From: Acetobacter farinalis
GTDB taxonomy: Bacteria > Pseudomonadota > Alphaproteobacteria > Acetobacterales > Acetobacteraceae
Reading direction: 5' to 3'
Assembly: GCF_011516935.1 (NCBI RefSeq)
Contig: NZ_WOTF01000002.1
Location: 62,001 to 126,000 of the forward strand
DNA: 64,000 nt
Shown here: positions 34,225 to 42,731 of the stretch, one piece after another
Numbering within the stretch: the stretch's first letter is position 1
How the letters are laid out: the number at the start of each line of letters is the position of its first letter
Notes under the pieces: generated by a model
Told to the model about the DNA's origin: nothing
The model's database searches: none
The model's input: only the letters and a program-made list of their open reading frames with translations
Position numbers and translations under genes: made by a program

Positions 34225-36993
34225 TCAATAAAGGCCGCCCATGCCAATGTCACCCCCGGAAGCGGCTGGTGGTGCTTTTGGCGTGCCGGGGGCTGCAACC
34301 TGGCTTGGGTTACCAGAGCCTGCACCGGGCTGGCCCGATCCGGCATCCATATCATTTTCCGAAGTCGGCATGTTCTCAGCCCCGGTGTCCGCCGCCGTCA
34401 GCTCGTGCGAGGCTCCGTTATCCGCCAGACTGACACTCACACCCGGAATCTGTCCGGGCTTGAAGGCATCCACCGCCACACCCCGGCCCGTGTCATAGCG
34501 CACCAGCGTCACGCCCTCCGGCGCGGCGAAGTCGAGCTTCGGGTGGCCCTCAAACGCGACTTTCATCACCTTGTTCCAGATCGGACCGGCAATGGCGCCA
34601 CCGGTTTCGTTCTTGCCCAGAGATTCCGGCGTATCAAACCCGATCCAGACAACTGTCACCAGATCAGGAGAATAGCCCGCGAACCATGCATCATTGAAGT
34701 TCTGGCTGGTGCCGGTCTTCCCGGCCACGGGGTAATCAATCCCCTTCCCGGCCTCCACGCCGGTCCCGCGCCGGATGACATCCTGCAGCATGGTCGTAAT
34801 CTGGAACGCGCTCTGCTCGGAGGCCACACGCGGGCGGTTATCCTGCAATTCCGGCAGATCACCCTGCCCCGGCAGAGCCGCCTGTGTCGCTTTGTCCGGT
34901 GCCTGAGCCGGGGCGGCGGCTGGTGTTTTGGCATCAGCCTGCCCTTTTGGAGCATCCGGGAAAACGGCATCGGCCTCCGTGGAGGAGGCACCGGCAGGCG
35001 GCGTGGCCTTGGCATCCGCCCCCTGCGCCGAAGCCGCAATCAGGGAAATCCCCTCCGGACGCCAGATCACATGCCCTTCGCGGTCCTGCACATCGTCAAT
35101 CAGGGTCGGGGTTACTTTCCGCCCTCCCGCAGCAATCGAGGCATAGGCTCCGGCTTCTTTCAGCACGGTTGTTTCCACCGCCCCGAGAGCCGCTGGCAAC
35201 ACATGGGGCATGGAGTCCACCAGGCCGATTCGGGTTGCCATATCCGCCACGTTCTTGATGCCGATATGGGCTGCCAGACGGATGGTCACCAGATTGCGGG
35301 ATTCGCGCAGGGCGTCATGCAGGGAGGTCGGCCCCCAGAAATCCTTCTCATAGTTATTCGGGTGCCAGGCTCCGTAAGAAACCGGCGAATCGCTGAATGA
35401 CTGCGAGGGCGAAATGCCCTGCTCCATGGCCTGCAGATAGACAAACGGCTTGAAGGACGAACCGGGCTGACGCAGGGCCTGTGTGGCACGGTCAAACTGC
35501 GACATCTGGAAGGACCAGCCCCCCACCAGCGCCAGAACACGGCCCGTGCGGGCATTCATCGTGACGACCGCGCCTTCTACATGCGGCACCTGCATCAGCG
35601 CCACGCGGCTGCTCTGGGCCTGCGGTTCGACCATCACAAGATCGCCCGCCTTCAAGGACCGGAAACGCCGCACCCATGCCAGATCCCGCTCCTGAATCTC
35701 GCCTGTCTGCGGTGTACCGCCTTGCATGCTGGCCCCACGGCGGACAACAGCCCCCTCCAGCCAGCCAACGCGGCCATGAACCGGGTCCAGCACCACAGCC
35801 AGACGCCACTGATCCAGCATGCCCGGCGGTGCAGCCTCCGCCTTCAGCGCCGCGGCCCAGTCTTCCTGAGAGGACGAGGCATTAATGGCTTGCAGATGTC
35901 TGACCGGCCCACGCCAGCCCCCATGTGCGCGGTCATACGCCATCAGCCCCTGCCGCAGCACGGTCTGCGCGGCAAGCTGAAGGGCCGGATCGAGACTGGT
36001 GTGCACATCCAGCCCGCCCTGCATGGTCATGTCCTGACCGTATTTTTCCAGAAGCTGCCGCCGCACTTCCTCGGCAAACCACTCGGAGCCCGGAGCCGGG
36101 CCAGGCCGCACGAAATTATGCGGGATCAGCGGTTCAGCTTCCGCCGCACGGGCGGCCTCATGCGTCAGCGCGCCGGTTTCCGCCATACGTTCCAGCACCC
36201 AGTTACGCCGCCCCCGCGCGGCATCCGGGAAGCGGACCGGGTTATAATTGGTGGGAGATTTGGGCAGCGCGCCAAGGAACGCGGCTTCCGCATCATCAAG
36301 CTGGTCAAGCGGTTTGTTGAAATAGGTCTGCGCGGCAGCCCCGATCCCGTAAGCCCCGCTGCCGAGATAGATTTCGTTCAGATAGATTTCGAGAATTTTT
36401 TCCTTGGGCAGAACCTGCTCAATCCGCATGGCCAGAAACGCTTCCTTGGCCTTGCGCTTCATGGAGACAGCATTACTGCCCAGCAGCATGACGCGCGCCA
36501 CCTGCTGCGTGATGGTGGAAGCCCCAATCGGTCTGCGGCCCTTGCCGCGTGTCAGGTCTGTCAGCCCCGCGCGGGCAATCGCCATCGGGTCCACCCCGTT
36601 ATGGCTCCAGAACTTCTGGTCTTCCGCGGCAATAAAGGCGTTCTTCACCCGGTCGGGAATGGCGCTGTAGGGCACAAACACCCGGCGCTCATCCGCCAGT
36701 TCGGCAATCAGCCGGTCATCCGACGCATAAAGGCGGCTCATTACCGGCGGCTGATAGGTGCGCAACCCCTCAACCGTTGGCAGGTCCGCCACGAGACCCT
36801 CATACTGATTCCATACGAAAACAGCCGCCCCCGTGGTGCCCACCAGCGCGACTGCGGCAACCGTGCCCAGCAGCCCCCGCCACTGGCGGAAACGCGGCCT
36901 GCGCCATGCCATACCCTGCCGGGGGGAGGCCGCGCTCCCATCGGTTTTACTGGAAGAAGACCCGGGTTCACCAGAAGACGGAGTGCTTGTCAT
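34225..36993 (-). CDS. mrcA: Penicillin-binding protein 1A (bifunctional transglycosylase/transpeptidase)
   Basis: Class A PBP of 922 residues that polymerises and crosslinks peptidoglycan. A Ser-rich cytoplasmic start and one membrane helix (about 41-61) precede the GT51 domain with the catalytic glutamate E124 (FIAAEDQKFWSHNGVD) and RPIGASTITQQVARVML. The OB-like region follows, then the transpeptidase domain with S512-S-F-K515 (QPGSSFKPF), SRN (ESRNLVTIR) and KTG near 758 (AGKTGTSQNF). An Ala/Pro-rich low-complexity insert of about 65 residues (roughly 651-716) lies between the second and third active-site motifs. The C-terminal tail (from about 850) is Gly/Pro/Ala-rich. It sits between hrcA and prfB, all on the minus strand. 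Confidence 0.95.
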   Translation of the reverse strand: MTSTPSSGEPGSSSSKTDGSAASPRQGMAWRRPRFRQWRGLLGTVAAVALVGTTGAAVFVWNQYEGLVADLPTVEGLRTYQPPVMSRLYASDDRLIAELADERRVFVPYSAIPDRVKNAFIAAEDQKFWSHNGVDPMAIARAGLTDLTRGKGRRPIGASTITQQVARVMLLGSNAVSMKRKAKEAFLAMRIEQVLPKEKILEIYLNEIYLGSGAYGIGAAAQTYFNKPLDQLDDAEAAFLGALPKSPTNYNPVRFPDAARGRRNWVLERMAETGALTHEAARAAEAEPLIPHNFVRPGPAPGSEWFAEEVRRQLLEKYGQDMTMQGGLDVHTSLDPALQLAAQTVLRQGLMAYDRAHGGWRGPVRHLQAINASSSQEDWAAALKAEAAPPGMLDQWRLAVVLDPVHGRVGWLEGAVVRRGASMQGGTPQTGEIQERDLAWVRRFRSLKAGDLVMVEPQAQSSRVALMQVPHVEGAVVTMNARTGRVLALVGGWSFQMSQFDRATQALRQPGSSFKPFVYLQAMEQGISPSQSFSDSPVSYGAWHPNNYEKDFWGPTSLHDALRESRNLVTIRLAAHIGIKNVADMATRIGLVDSMPHVLPAALGAVETTVLKEAGAYASIAAGGRKVTPTLIDDVQDREGHVIWRPEGISLIAASAQGADAKATPPAGASSTEADAVFPDAPKGQADAKTPAAAPAQAPDKATQAALPGQGDLPELQDNRPRVASEQSAFQITTMLQDVIRRGTGVEAGKGIDYPVAGKTGTSQNFNDAWFAGYSPDLVTVVWIGFDTPESLGKNETGGAIAGPIWNKVMKVAFEGHPKLDFAAPEGVTLVRYDTGRGVAVDAFKPGQIPGVSVSLADNGASHELTAADTGAENMPTSENDMDAGSGQPGAGSGNPSQVAAPGTPKAPPAASGGDIGMGGLY

Positions 36994-37066
36994 GCTGGTC
37001 CTTTACCATTCTCATGCGCTGCCGTCTTCAGTATCGTCGTTCTTCCTGTCCACATCATGGCGAATT

Positions 37067-38143
37067 TTACCCCTGCCCCAGCAATTCGCCCAGAAACCGG
37101 GCTGTGTAATCCACCACCGGAATGATCCGCCCGTAATTGATTCGTGTCGGGCCAATCACGCCAATGGCCCCCACAATCCTGTTCGCCTCGTTCCGGGCGG
37201 GGGCCACCACCATGGACATTCCCGTCCCCCCGAACAGGCCGCTTTCCGCGCCAATAAAAATGCGAACCCCTTCTGAATGTTCCGCCAGCTCCAGCAGTCG
37301 CAACAGGGTTTCCTGCCGCTCCAGCCGGTCAAACAGAGCCTGAATGGCCAGCAGGCGTTGCTCTCCGTCCACATCGGTCAAAAGGTTGCCCTGCCCGCGA
37401 ATGATCAGGGTGCCGCCTCCCTCTCCGCCGCCGCCCCAGATTGCCAGACCGCTGGCCACCACTTCTGCTGTCAGCGCATCCAGCGCATTGCGGTTTTCCG
37501 CGATATCAGCCCCTACCCGGTCACGCAGATCCGGCAGGGTTGCCCCCATCGTGTGGGTGTTCAGATAATTCGCGGCTTCCACCAGAGCGGAGGGCGGCAT
37601 CCCGGCAGGGGTTTCAATCACCCGGTTTTCCACATGCCCGTCCGTCCCGACCAGCACCACCAGCGCACGGTTCCCGCCGAGAGCCACGAACTCGATATGC
37701 TTGACACCCCCCTCCCCTTTCGGTGCCACCACCAGCCCCGCCGCGCCGGACATGCCGGACAGCAGGCTGGATGCTTCTGTCAGCGTGTCCTGCAAGGAGC
37801 GCCCCCGCGCCTCCAGAGACTGCCCGATGGCCAGACGCTCCTCTTCCGCAAGGCCGCCAAACTGCAAAAGACCATCAACAAACAGGCGTAATCCCGCTTC
37901 TGTCGGCAGGCGCCCGGCGGAGGTATGGGGCGAGAACAGCAACCCTGCTTCCGTAAGAGAGGCCATAACGTTGCGAATGGTGGCCGGAGAGAGCGGCACT
38001 CCCAGCCTGCGGGAGAGCGTGCGGGACCCCACGGGCTCACCGCTGGCCACATATTCCTCCACAATTTCACGCAGAATCGTGGCGGACCGGGCATCCAGTG
38101 CCGGGGGCAGAACGGGTTTCGCAGGCAGCAGACCGTGTTTCAT
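37067..38143 (-). CDS. hrcA: Heat-inducible transcription repressor HrcA
   Basis: Represses heat-shock genes by binding CIRCE operators and needs GroEL for activity. The 358 residues show an N-terminal winged helix (about 15-90: ATILREIVEEYVASGEPVGSRTLSRRLG, then SPATIRNVMASLTEAGLLFSPHTSAGRLPT), a GAF-like middle and the C-terminal dimerisation segment with GIGVIGPTRINYGRIIPVVDYTA. In many alphaproteobacteria hrcA is followed by grpE; here it is followed by PBP1a and is divergent from rph. I found no CIRCE (TTAGCACTC-N9-GAGTGCTAA) in the 182-bp region between hrcA and rph, so autorepression through CIRCE is not supported. Confidence 0.95.
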   Translation of the reverse strand: MKHGLLPAKPVLPPALDARSATILREIVEEYVASGEPVGSRTLSRRLGVPLSPATIRNVMASLTEAGLLFSPHTSAGRLPTEAGLRLFVDGLLQFGGLAEEERLAIGQSLEARGRSLQDTLTEASSLLSGMSGAAGLVVAPKGEGGVKHIEFVALGGNRALVVLVGTDGHVENRVIETPAGMPPSALVEAANYLNTHTMGATLPDLRDRVGADIAENRNALDALTAEVVASGLAIWGGGGEGGGTLIIRGQGNLLTDVDGEQRLLAIQALFDRLERQETLLRLLELAEHSEGVRIFIGAESGLFGGTGMSMVVAPARNEANRIVGAIGVIGPTRINYGRIIPVVDYTARFLGELLGQG

Positions 38144-38325
38144 GAGTATCAGGCCTCTTCCATCTCAACAGAGCCTCTCCAGCTTCTGCGCATCCAAACC
38201 CCGGCTGACAAGAAAAACCATACACCCGCCTGCCCGCTGGCGCATGCTCCCGTGCGGGTGAGCGGTTTCGCTCCCGGCAAAACCGCTTTATGTGCAGAGA
38301 ACACTTTTATTCAAGGAGTTCCCTC

Positions 38326-39054
38326 ATGCGCCCGTCCGGCCGCCAGCCCAACCAGATGCGCCCCGTCACCATTGAAACCGGCTTTGCCCGGCACGCTGAA
38401 GGCTCAGCGCTCATCCGTGTGGGGGGGACTGAAGTTCTCTGCGTGGCCAGCGTTGAAAGCCGGGTGCCGCCCTTCCTGCGCGGCAAGGGCACCGGCTGGG
38501 TGACCGCGGAATACGGCATGCTGCCCCGCGCCACCCACACCCGTGGCAACCGTGAAGCCGCCAAAGGCAAGCAGTCTGGCCGCACGCAGGAAATCCAGCG
38601 CCTTATTGGCCGCTCCCTGCGCTCCGTGGTGGATCTGGCCGCGCTTGGGGAAATGAGCATCACGCTGGATTGTGACGTTCTGAACGCAGATGGCGGCACG
38701 CGCTGCGCCTCCATTACCGGCGCGTGGGTCGCGCTGCGTCTGGCCCTTGGCCAGCTTGTTGCGAAAAACGTGCTGAGCCACATGCCGCTGCGCGGGCAGG
38801 TTGCCGCCGTGTCCTGCGGCCTGACCAAAGTTGGCCCGGTACTGGATCTGGACTATGAAGAAGACAGCGCCGCCGCTGCCGACACCAATTTCGTGCTGAC
38901 AGCCGACCGCCGCATCGTGGAAATTCAGGGCACGGCGGAAGACGCCCCCTTCACGGAAGATGCGTTCAACGAGATGTTCGCTCTGGCCCGCAGCGGCGTG
39001 TCCGTCCTGTTTGATGCCCAGACACTGGCTGTGGACGCGGCGGAGAATCGCTGA
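38326..39054 (+). CDS. rph: Ribonuclease PH
   Basis: Phosphorolytic 3' to 5' exonuclease that trims tRNA precursors. AAGGAG at 38313-38318 fixes the ATG at 38326, giving 242 residues, the usual length. Recognisable motifs are [14 protein letters not shown] at the start, [19 protein letters not shown] (about 60-78), [15 protein letters not shown] and the phosphate-site region [19 protein letters not shown]. It starts divergently from hrcA, a conserved arrangement in alphaproteobacteria, and its stop is one base from the rdgB start, so the two are coupled. Confidence 0.96.
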   Translation: MRPSGRQPNQMRPVTIETGFARHAEGSALIRVGGTEVLCVASVESRVPPFLRGKGTGWVTAEYGMLPRATHTRGNREAAKGKQSGRTQEIQRLIGRSLRSVVDLAALGEMSITLDCDVLNADGGTRCASITGAWVALRLALGQLVAKNVLSHMPLRGQVAAVSCGLTKVGPVLDLDYEEDSAAAADTNFVLTADRRIVEIQGTAEDAPFTEDAFNEMFALARSGVSVLFDAQTLAVDAAENR

Positions 39055-39055
39055 A

Positions 39056-39655
39056 ATGACCCACGGCAAACTGGAGGCTGGCACCAAACTGGTTCTGGCC
39101 AGCCATAATGCAGGCAAGCTGGCGGAATTTTCCACATTGCTGGCGGATTTTGGGGTAACCGTGCTTTCTGCGGGAGACCTCAACCTGCCGGAACCGGAAG
39201 AAACAGCCACCACGTTTGCCGGAAATGCGGCCCTGAAGGCTCTGGCTGCGGCCAAAGCCACCGGCCTGCCGGCGCTGGCGGATGATTCCGGCCTGTGTGT
39301 GAGCGCACTTGGCGGGGCTCCGGGCATCTATTCCGCCCGCTGGGCCGGGCCGGACAAGGATTTCCCGGCCGCCATGGCCCGTATTGAAGAGGGGATCGGG
39401 CAGGACGAGCGCGATGCCTGGTTTATCTGTGTGCTGTGCCTTGCCTGGCCGGATGGTACCACCCGCAGCTTTGAAGGCCGCGTGGATGGCAGCATCACCT
39501 GGCCGCCGCGAGGCGATAAAGGCCATGGCTATGACCCGATCTTCACCCCCACGGGAGAAACCCGCACCTTTGCGGAAATGGAGGAGGCTGAAAAAAACGC
39601 TATCAGCCACCGTGCCCGTGCGTTTGACGCTTTCAAAAAAGTTTGTCTGGACTAA
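39056..39655 (+). CDS. rdgB: dITP/XTP pyrophosphatase (RdgB/HAM1 family)
   Basis: House-cleaning enzyme that hydrolyses non-canonical purine triphosphates such as dITP and XTP to the monophosphate, keeping them out of DNA and RNA. The 199-residue product carries the family motifs [14 protein letters not shown] (about 12-25, the SxNxxK substrate loop), [24 protein letters not shown] (about 80-104, with metal-binding acidic residues) and GHGYDPIF (about 158-165), plus the late SHRARAF. It begins 1 bp after the rph stop (39052-39054). A hairpin without T-run (39666-39688) follows the gene. Confidence 0.96.
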   Translation: MTHGKLEAGTKLVLASHNAGKLAEFSTLLADFGVTVLSAGDLNLPEPEETATTFAGNAALKALAAAKATGLPALADDSGLCVSALGGAPGIYSARWAGPDKDFPAAMARIEEGIGQDERDAWFICVLCLAWPDGTTRSFEGRVDGSITWPPRGDKGHGYDPIFTPTGETRTFAEMEEAEKNAISHRARAFDAFKKVCLD

Positions 39656-39665
39656 ACTGTTTCAA

Positions 39666-39688
39666 AGACGGAGCCTTGCGCTCCGTCT
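39666..39688 (+). terminator. Possible terminator hairpin after rdgB
   Basis: AGACGGAG (39666-39673) and CTCCGTCT (39681-39688) form a perfect 8-bp stem with a 7-base loop, 11 bp after the rdgB stop. It lacks a T-run, so termination, if any, would be inefficient or factor-dependent. Confidence 0.45.
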
Positions 39689-39758
39689 GACCGCTTCCCT
39701 TCCTGCGCACCCAGCCTTCCACTGCGCAGCATGACAGAACCCGGAAAACAGACTCACC

Positions 39759-41000
39759 ATGACGATGCTTCCTTCTCCGTACACCACGCTGGACCTTGAA
39801 GGCGTCCGGACATTTCTTGCGTCTCTCCCGGCCATTGCGGCCCGGCTGGGCGGCACGCCAGAGGCATGGCAGGTGCGGGAAGTCAGTGATGGTAACCTCA
39901 ACATGGTTTTTCTGGCGCATGGCCCACACGGCGGTGTGTGCCTGAAGCAGGCGCTGCCACATGTGCGGGTTGACCCTTCATGGAAAATGCCGCTGGACCG
40001 CACGTTTTTTGAAGCGGCCTACCTGCGCGCCATCTTCCCGCATGTGCCGGACCTGACAACCGAATGCCTGCATTTTGACCCGCATCAGTTCATCCTGATT
40101 GTTCCCGCCCTTTCAGAGCATACTGTTTTACGCACAGCCCTGATGGCCGGAACCTTTTACCCGTCCGTTGCCGCTCACGTGGGTGAATTCGTGGCCCGCA
40201 GCACCTTTGCCACATCCCTGCTGGCAGAGCCGTTTGAAACGGTGATGAACCGGCGGATCTGCTTTGCCCGCAACCAGACACTCACCCGCATTACGGTCGA
40301 TCTCGTCCTGACAGACCCGTATCATGACCACCCGCGCAACCACTGGGCAGACCCGCACCTGACCTCCATTGTGGCCGCCCTGCGTGCGAGTGCCGCCGTG
40401 CAGGCGCGTATCGACAGCCTCCGCCTGCGCTTTTTATCAACCCCGCAAGCCCTGCTGCATGGTGACCTTCACACCGGCTCGGTCATGACTACAGGCGCTG
40501 ACACCCGGATTATTGATGGTGAATTTGCCACCTTTGGCCCGATCGGGTTTGATGCCGGTCTGTTTATTGGCAATCTGATCCTGAATTTTTTCGCAACACC
40601 CGACCGCGCGGCACAAAGCGTGCATCTGGATATGATCCAGACATTCTGGACCACATTTAAAAAACAGTTTCTCTCCCTGTGGCAAAACAGGGAAACTGCC
40701 CAGGACCGCTCAGAACTTTATTACGCGACAACAGATAAATCGACACAGAATTTTGAAAAATCTCTTTTTATGAATGAAATTTTCCATGATATGTGCGGAT
40801 TTTGCGCCACGGAGATTATTCGCCGTATCATTGGCTACGCGCATGTTGCTGACTTTACCATTCTTGCAGACCCCTCAACCCGTATGGAGCGGCAAAAAGC
40901 AGCGCTGCTCTTCGCAAAAGACTGCCTTGAACAAAAAAAGCCCCTTAAATCTCTGGCAGATTTTCTGGAGCTCCTTCAGCAGAACATGTCCGCCCGGTAA
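39759..41000 (+). CDS. mtnK: S-methyl-5-thioribose kinase
   Basis: Phosphorylates methylthioribose to methylthioribose-1-phosphate in methionine salvage. The 413-residue protein has the MtnK variant of the choline-kinase-like fold: VREVSDGNLNMVFL (about 41-54, nucleotide loop), VCLKQALPHVR with the ATP-binding lysine, the catalytic LLHGDLHTGSV (about 230-240) and IDGEFATFGPIGFDAG, the metal site typical of MTR kinases (DxE rather than DFD). The start may be Met1 or Met3 (39765). No mtnA, mtnB, mtnD or nucleosidase gene is beside it, so the rest of the pathway must be elsewhere or absent. The 3' third is noticeably richer in A and T than neighbouring genes. Confidence 0.9.
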   Translation: MTMLPSPYTTLDLEGVRTFLASLPAIAARLGGTPEAWQVREVSDGNLNMVFLAHGPHGGVCLKQALPHVRVDPSWKMPLDRTFFEAAYLRAIFPHVPDLTTECLHFDPHQFILIVPALSEHTVLRTALMAGTFYPSVAAHVGEFVARSTFATSLLAEPFETVMNRRICFARNQTLTRITVDLVLTDPYHDHPRNHWADPHLTSIVAALRASAAVQARIDSLRLRFLSTPQALLHGDLHTGSVMTTGADTRIIDGEFATFGPIGFDAGLFIGNLILNFFATPDRAAQSVHLDMIQTFWTTFKKQFLSLWQNRETAQDRSELYYATTDKSTQNFEKSLFMNEIFHDMCGFCATEIIRRIIGYAHVADFTILADPSTRMERQKAALLFAKDCLEQKKPLKSLADFLELLQQNMSAR

Positions 41001-41205
41001 GTCCGGGCGACAACATCAGGAACCCTCAAAGCAGAACATTGAAAAGTATTTTATAGAAATTCATTTATTATAAAATAAGTTTTCCGAAAAACTCCATTCT
41101 TCCACCACCTTTATTGGTGCGATTTTCAGAACATTCCAGCCAGAACTTTCCCGGCACCCAGAAACCTCAATGGAAACGGAAATTTCTTATATTTTCAAAA
41201 AAGTA
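41001..41205. other. AT-rich convergent intergenic region after mtnK
   Basis: About 200 bp, strikingly AT-rich for this genome. TATTTTATA (41047-41055) and TATAAAATA (41069-41077) form a perfect but weak AT-only inverted repeat. No gene or GC-rich terminator stem is apparent. Confidence 0.4.
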
Positions 41206-42501
41206 TCAGAGTTTTTCTTCCGCATCATACGCTACAACCGGATCAATGGGGAAACGGATCAGGTGATAGGGCGGTTTCCGCTTGTCCTGCCCGCCATTGA
41301 AGCCCGCCAGACGGTTCCACTGCCCCAACGTGCAATAAACATGTGTTTTTGTGCAAAAAATACCGTCTGGTGAGAGAATGCGCGGATCATGCACCATCAG
41401 GTCAAACGTGCCATCGGTATTACGCCGTAAAATGCAATCATGCTCAAAGTTCGTGATGTAAATTCGTCCTTGCGCGTCTGTCGCCAGACCATCCGCCGTG
41501 CCCTTCTCCCCTTCATCGCGCACAGCAGCCGCCAAAGCGGCCTCACTCACGGTGGGGTCCGCAAGAAGGGCGGTGGGCAGGCTATACAGCCTTCGGCTGG
41601 TCAGGGGCGCATAAAAAAGGCGCTCACTCCCGGCACTCAGGGTAATGCCATCTGCGCCGCCCACCACAAACCGCGGGGGTTTTCCCGGGGTGTAAACCAG
41701 AGGCACCCCTTCCACCATCGCCATAAAGCCCGGCTCTGCCTGTGTGGAAGGGTGGGTGCCCAGCACACGCCGCTGCCGCCCCGTGGCAATATCCACCACA
41801 ACCAGCGCCGGGCTGTGCCCGAACGAGCTATCTGTCACATAAACCGTGCCCGCCTGCCCGTGGGTCAGGTCCACACGCAGGTCATTCATGTGGCTGTCGG
41901 GCAGAAGGGCCGGGGCAGCCAGTATAATCCTGTGCAGGAGATGCCCGGTTTCAGGGTCAAAACAAACCAGTTTCGCCGCACCGGGCTGGAGAGGCTGGCC
42001 TGCCAGCTTGCCATCATCAACAGCCCAGATGCGGCCTTGCGTATCCATCGTCATACCATGGATAGACATCAGCCTGTCCGCCGGTGCAGCGGAGGAGGGC
42101 AGGCTGAGGCCCGCATTCGGCCAGGGCACAACCTTCCCCTGCCTCAACTCCCCCAGCGTTGCGCCCTTATGGTTCACCGCATGGCGGGGAAAGCCCACAA
42201 AAATGCGCCCTGCATCCGTCACCACCACACCGGACGGACCGGGGCCATAAAAATCCGCAACAATTTCAAAAGACCCGGCGGACTCGTATCCCTGATCCCC
42301 ATTTACGCCGGTTGTGGGTGCGCCGCGAGATCCGGCCTGTCGCGTCCGCAACGCCTCCGCAGAAGCACGCGCGGGAAAGGCCGCCGCGACAGGGAGGACC
42401 CCAGCCCCCAGAACAGCCGCTCTGAGCAGCCGCCTGCGCCCTGTATCCGCTGGCAAAGGGGAAAGCATGGGCGGACGAAACAAGGACGGACGCAATGCCA
42501 T
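41206..42501 (-). CDS. Tat-exported MRJP/yellow-family beta-propeller protein
   Basis: A 431-residue protein with a twin-arginine signal (GRRRLLRAAVLGAGVLPVAAAF, cleavage near ARAS about residue 47), so it should fold in the cytoplasm and be exported to the periplasm. The mature part resembles the major royal jelly/yellow family of six-bladed propellers, related to SMP-30 gluconolactonases: GPGPSGVVVTDAGRIFVGFPRH, GRIWAVDDGK, NDLRVDLTHGQAGTVYVTDSSF, and TDAQGRIYITNFEHDCILR. Several are annotated as gluconolactonases, but the function in bacteria is unproven. An export signal and periplasmic sugar oxidation in acetic acid bacteria make a lactonase plausible, as an inference. It stands alone downstream of rpsA. 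Confidence 0.78.
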   Translation of the reverse strand: MALRPSLFRPPMLSPLPADTGRRRLLRAAVLGAGVLPVAAAFPARASAEALRTRQAGSRGAPTTGVNGDQGYESAGSFEIVADFYGPGPSGVVVTDAGRIFVGFPRHAVNHKGATLGELRQGKVVPWPNAGLSLPSSAAPADRLMSIHGMTMDTQGRIWAVDDGKLAGQPLQPGAAKLVCFDPETGHLLHRIILAAPALLPDSHMNDLRVDLTHGQAGTVYVTDSSFGHSPALVVVDIATGRQRRVLGTHPSTQAEPGFMAMVEGVPLVYTPGKPPRFVVGGADGITLSAGSERLFYAPLTSRRLYSLPTALLADPTVSEAALAAAVRDEGEKGTADGLATDAQGRIYITNFEHDCILRRNTDGTFDLMVHDPRILSPDGIFCTKTHVYCTLGQWNRLAGFNGGQDKRKPPYHLIRFPIDPVVAYDAEEKL

Positions 42502-42624
42502 GAAAACTTCACTCCTGCCTGAGCCTGCCCAAGGCTCTCATGCACGCTCCCGCCGGGCAACCCCCGCAGCCACCTCCCAAATCACAAACCCGCAGGAGGG
42601 CAGGGGGCAGGGGGCAGCTGACAC

Positions 42625-42660
42625 AAAAAAGGCGGCGCCGTTTCCGGCACCGCCTTTTAA
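42625..42660 (-). terminator. Intrinsic terminator after rpsA
   Basis: Arms AAAAGGCGG-c-GCCG (42627-42640) and CGGC-a-CCGCCTTTT (42645-42658) with a TTTC loop and one mismatch. Read on the minus strand the stem is followed by six T. It is about 70 bp past the rpsA stop. Confidence 0.85.
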
Positions 42661-42731
42661 GAGGCTTGCTTTGACACTGTCCCTGAAGAGGGGGCACCCC
42701 GGAGGGCACTCCACCTTCAGAACCGTGTATC

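Noticed and set aside
38144-38325. CIRCE operator between hrcA and rph
   Set aside because: No TTAGCACTC/GAGTGCTAA pair is present, even allowing for a few mismatches by eye.
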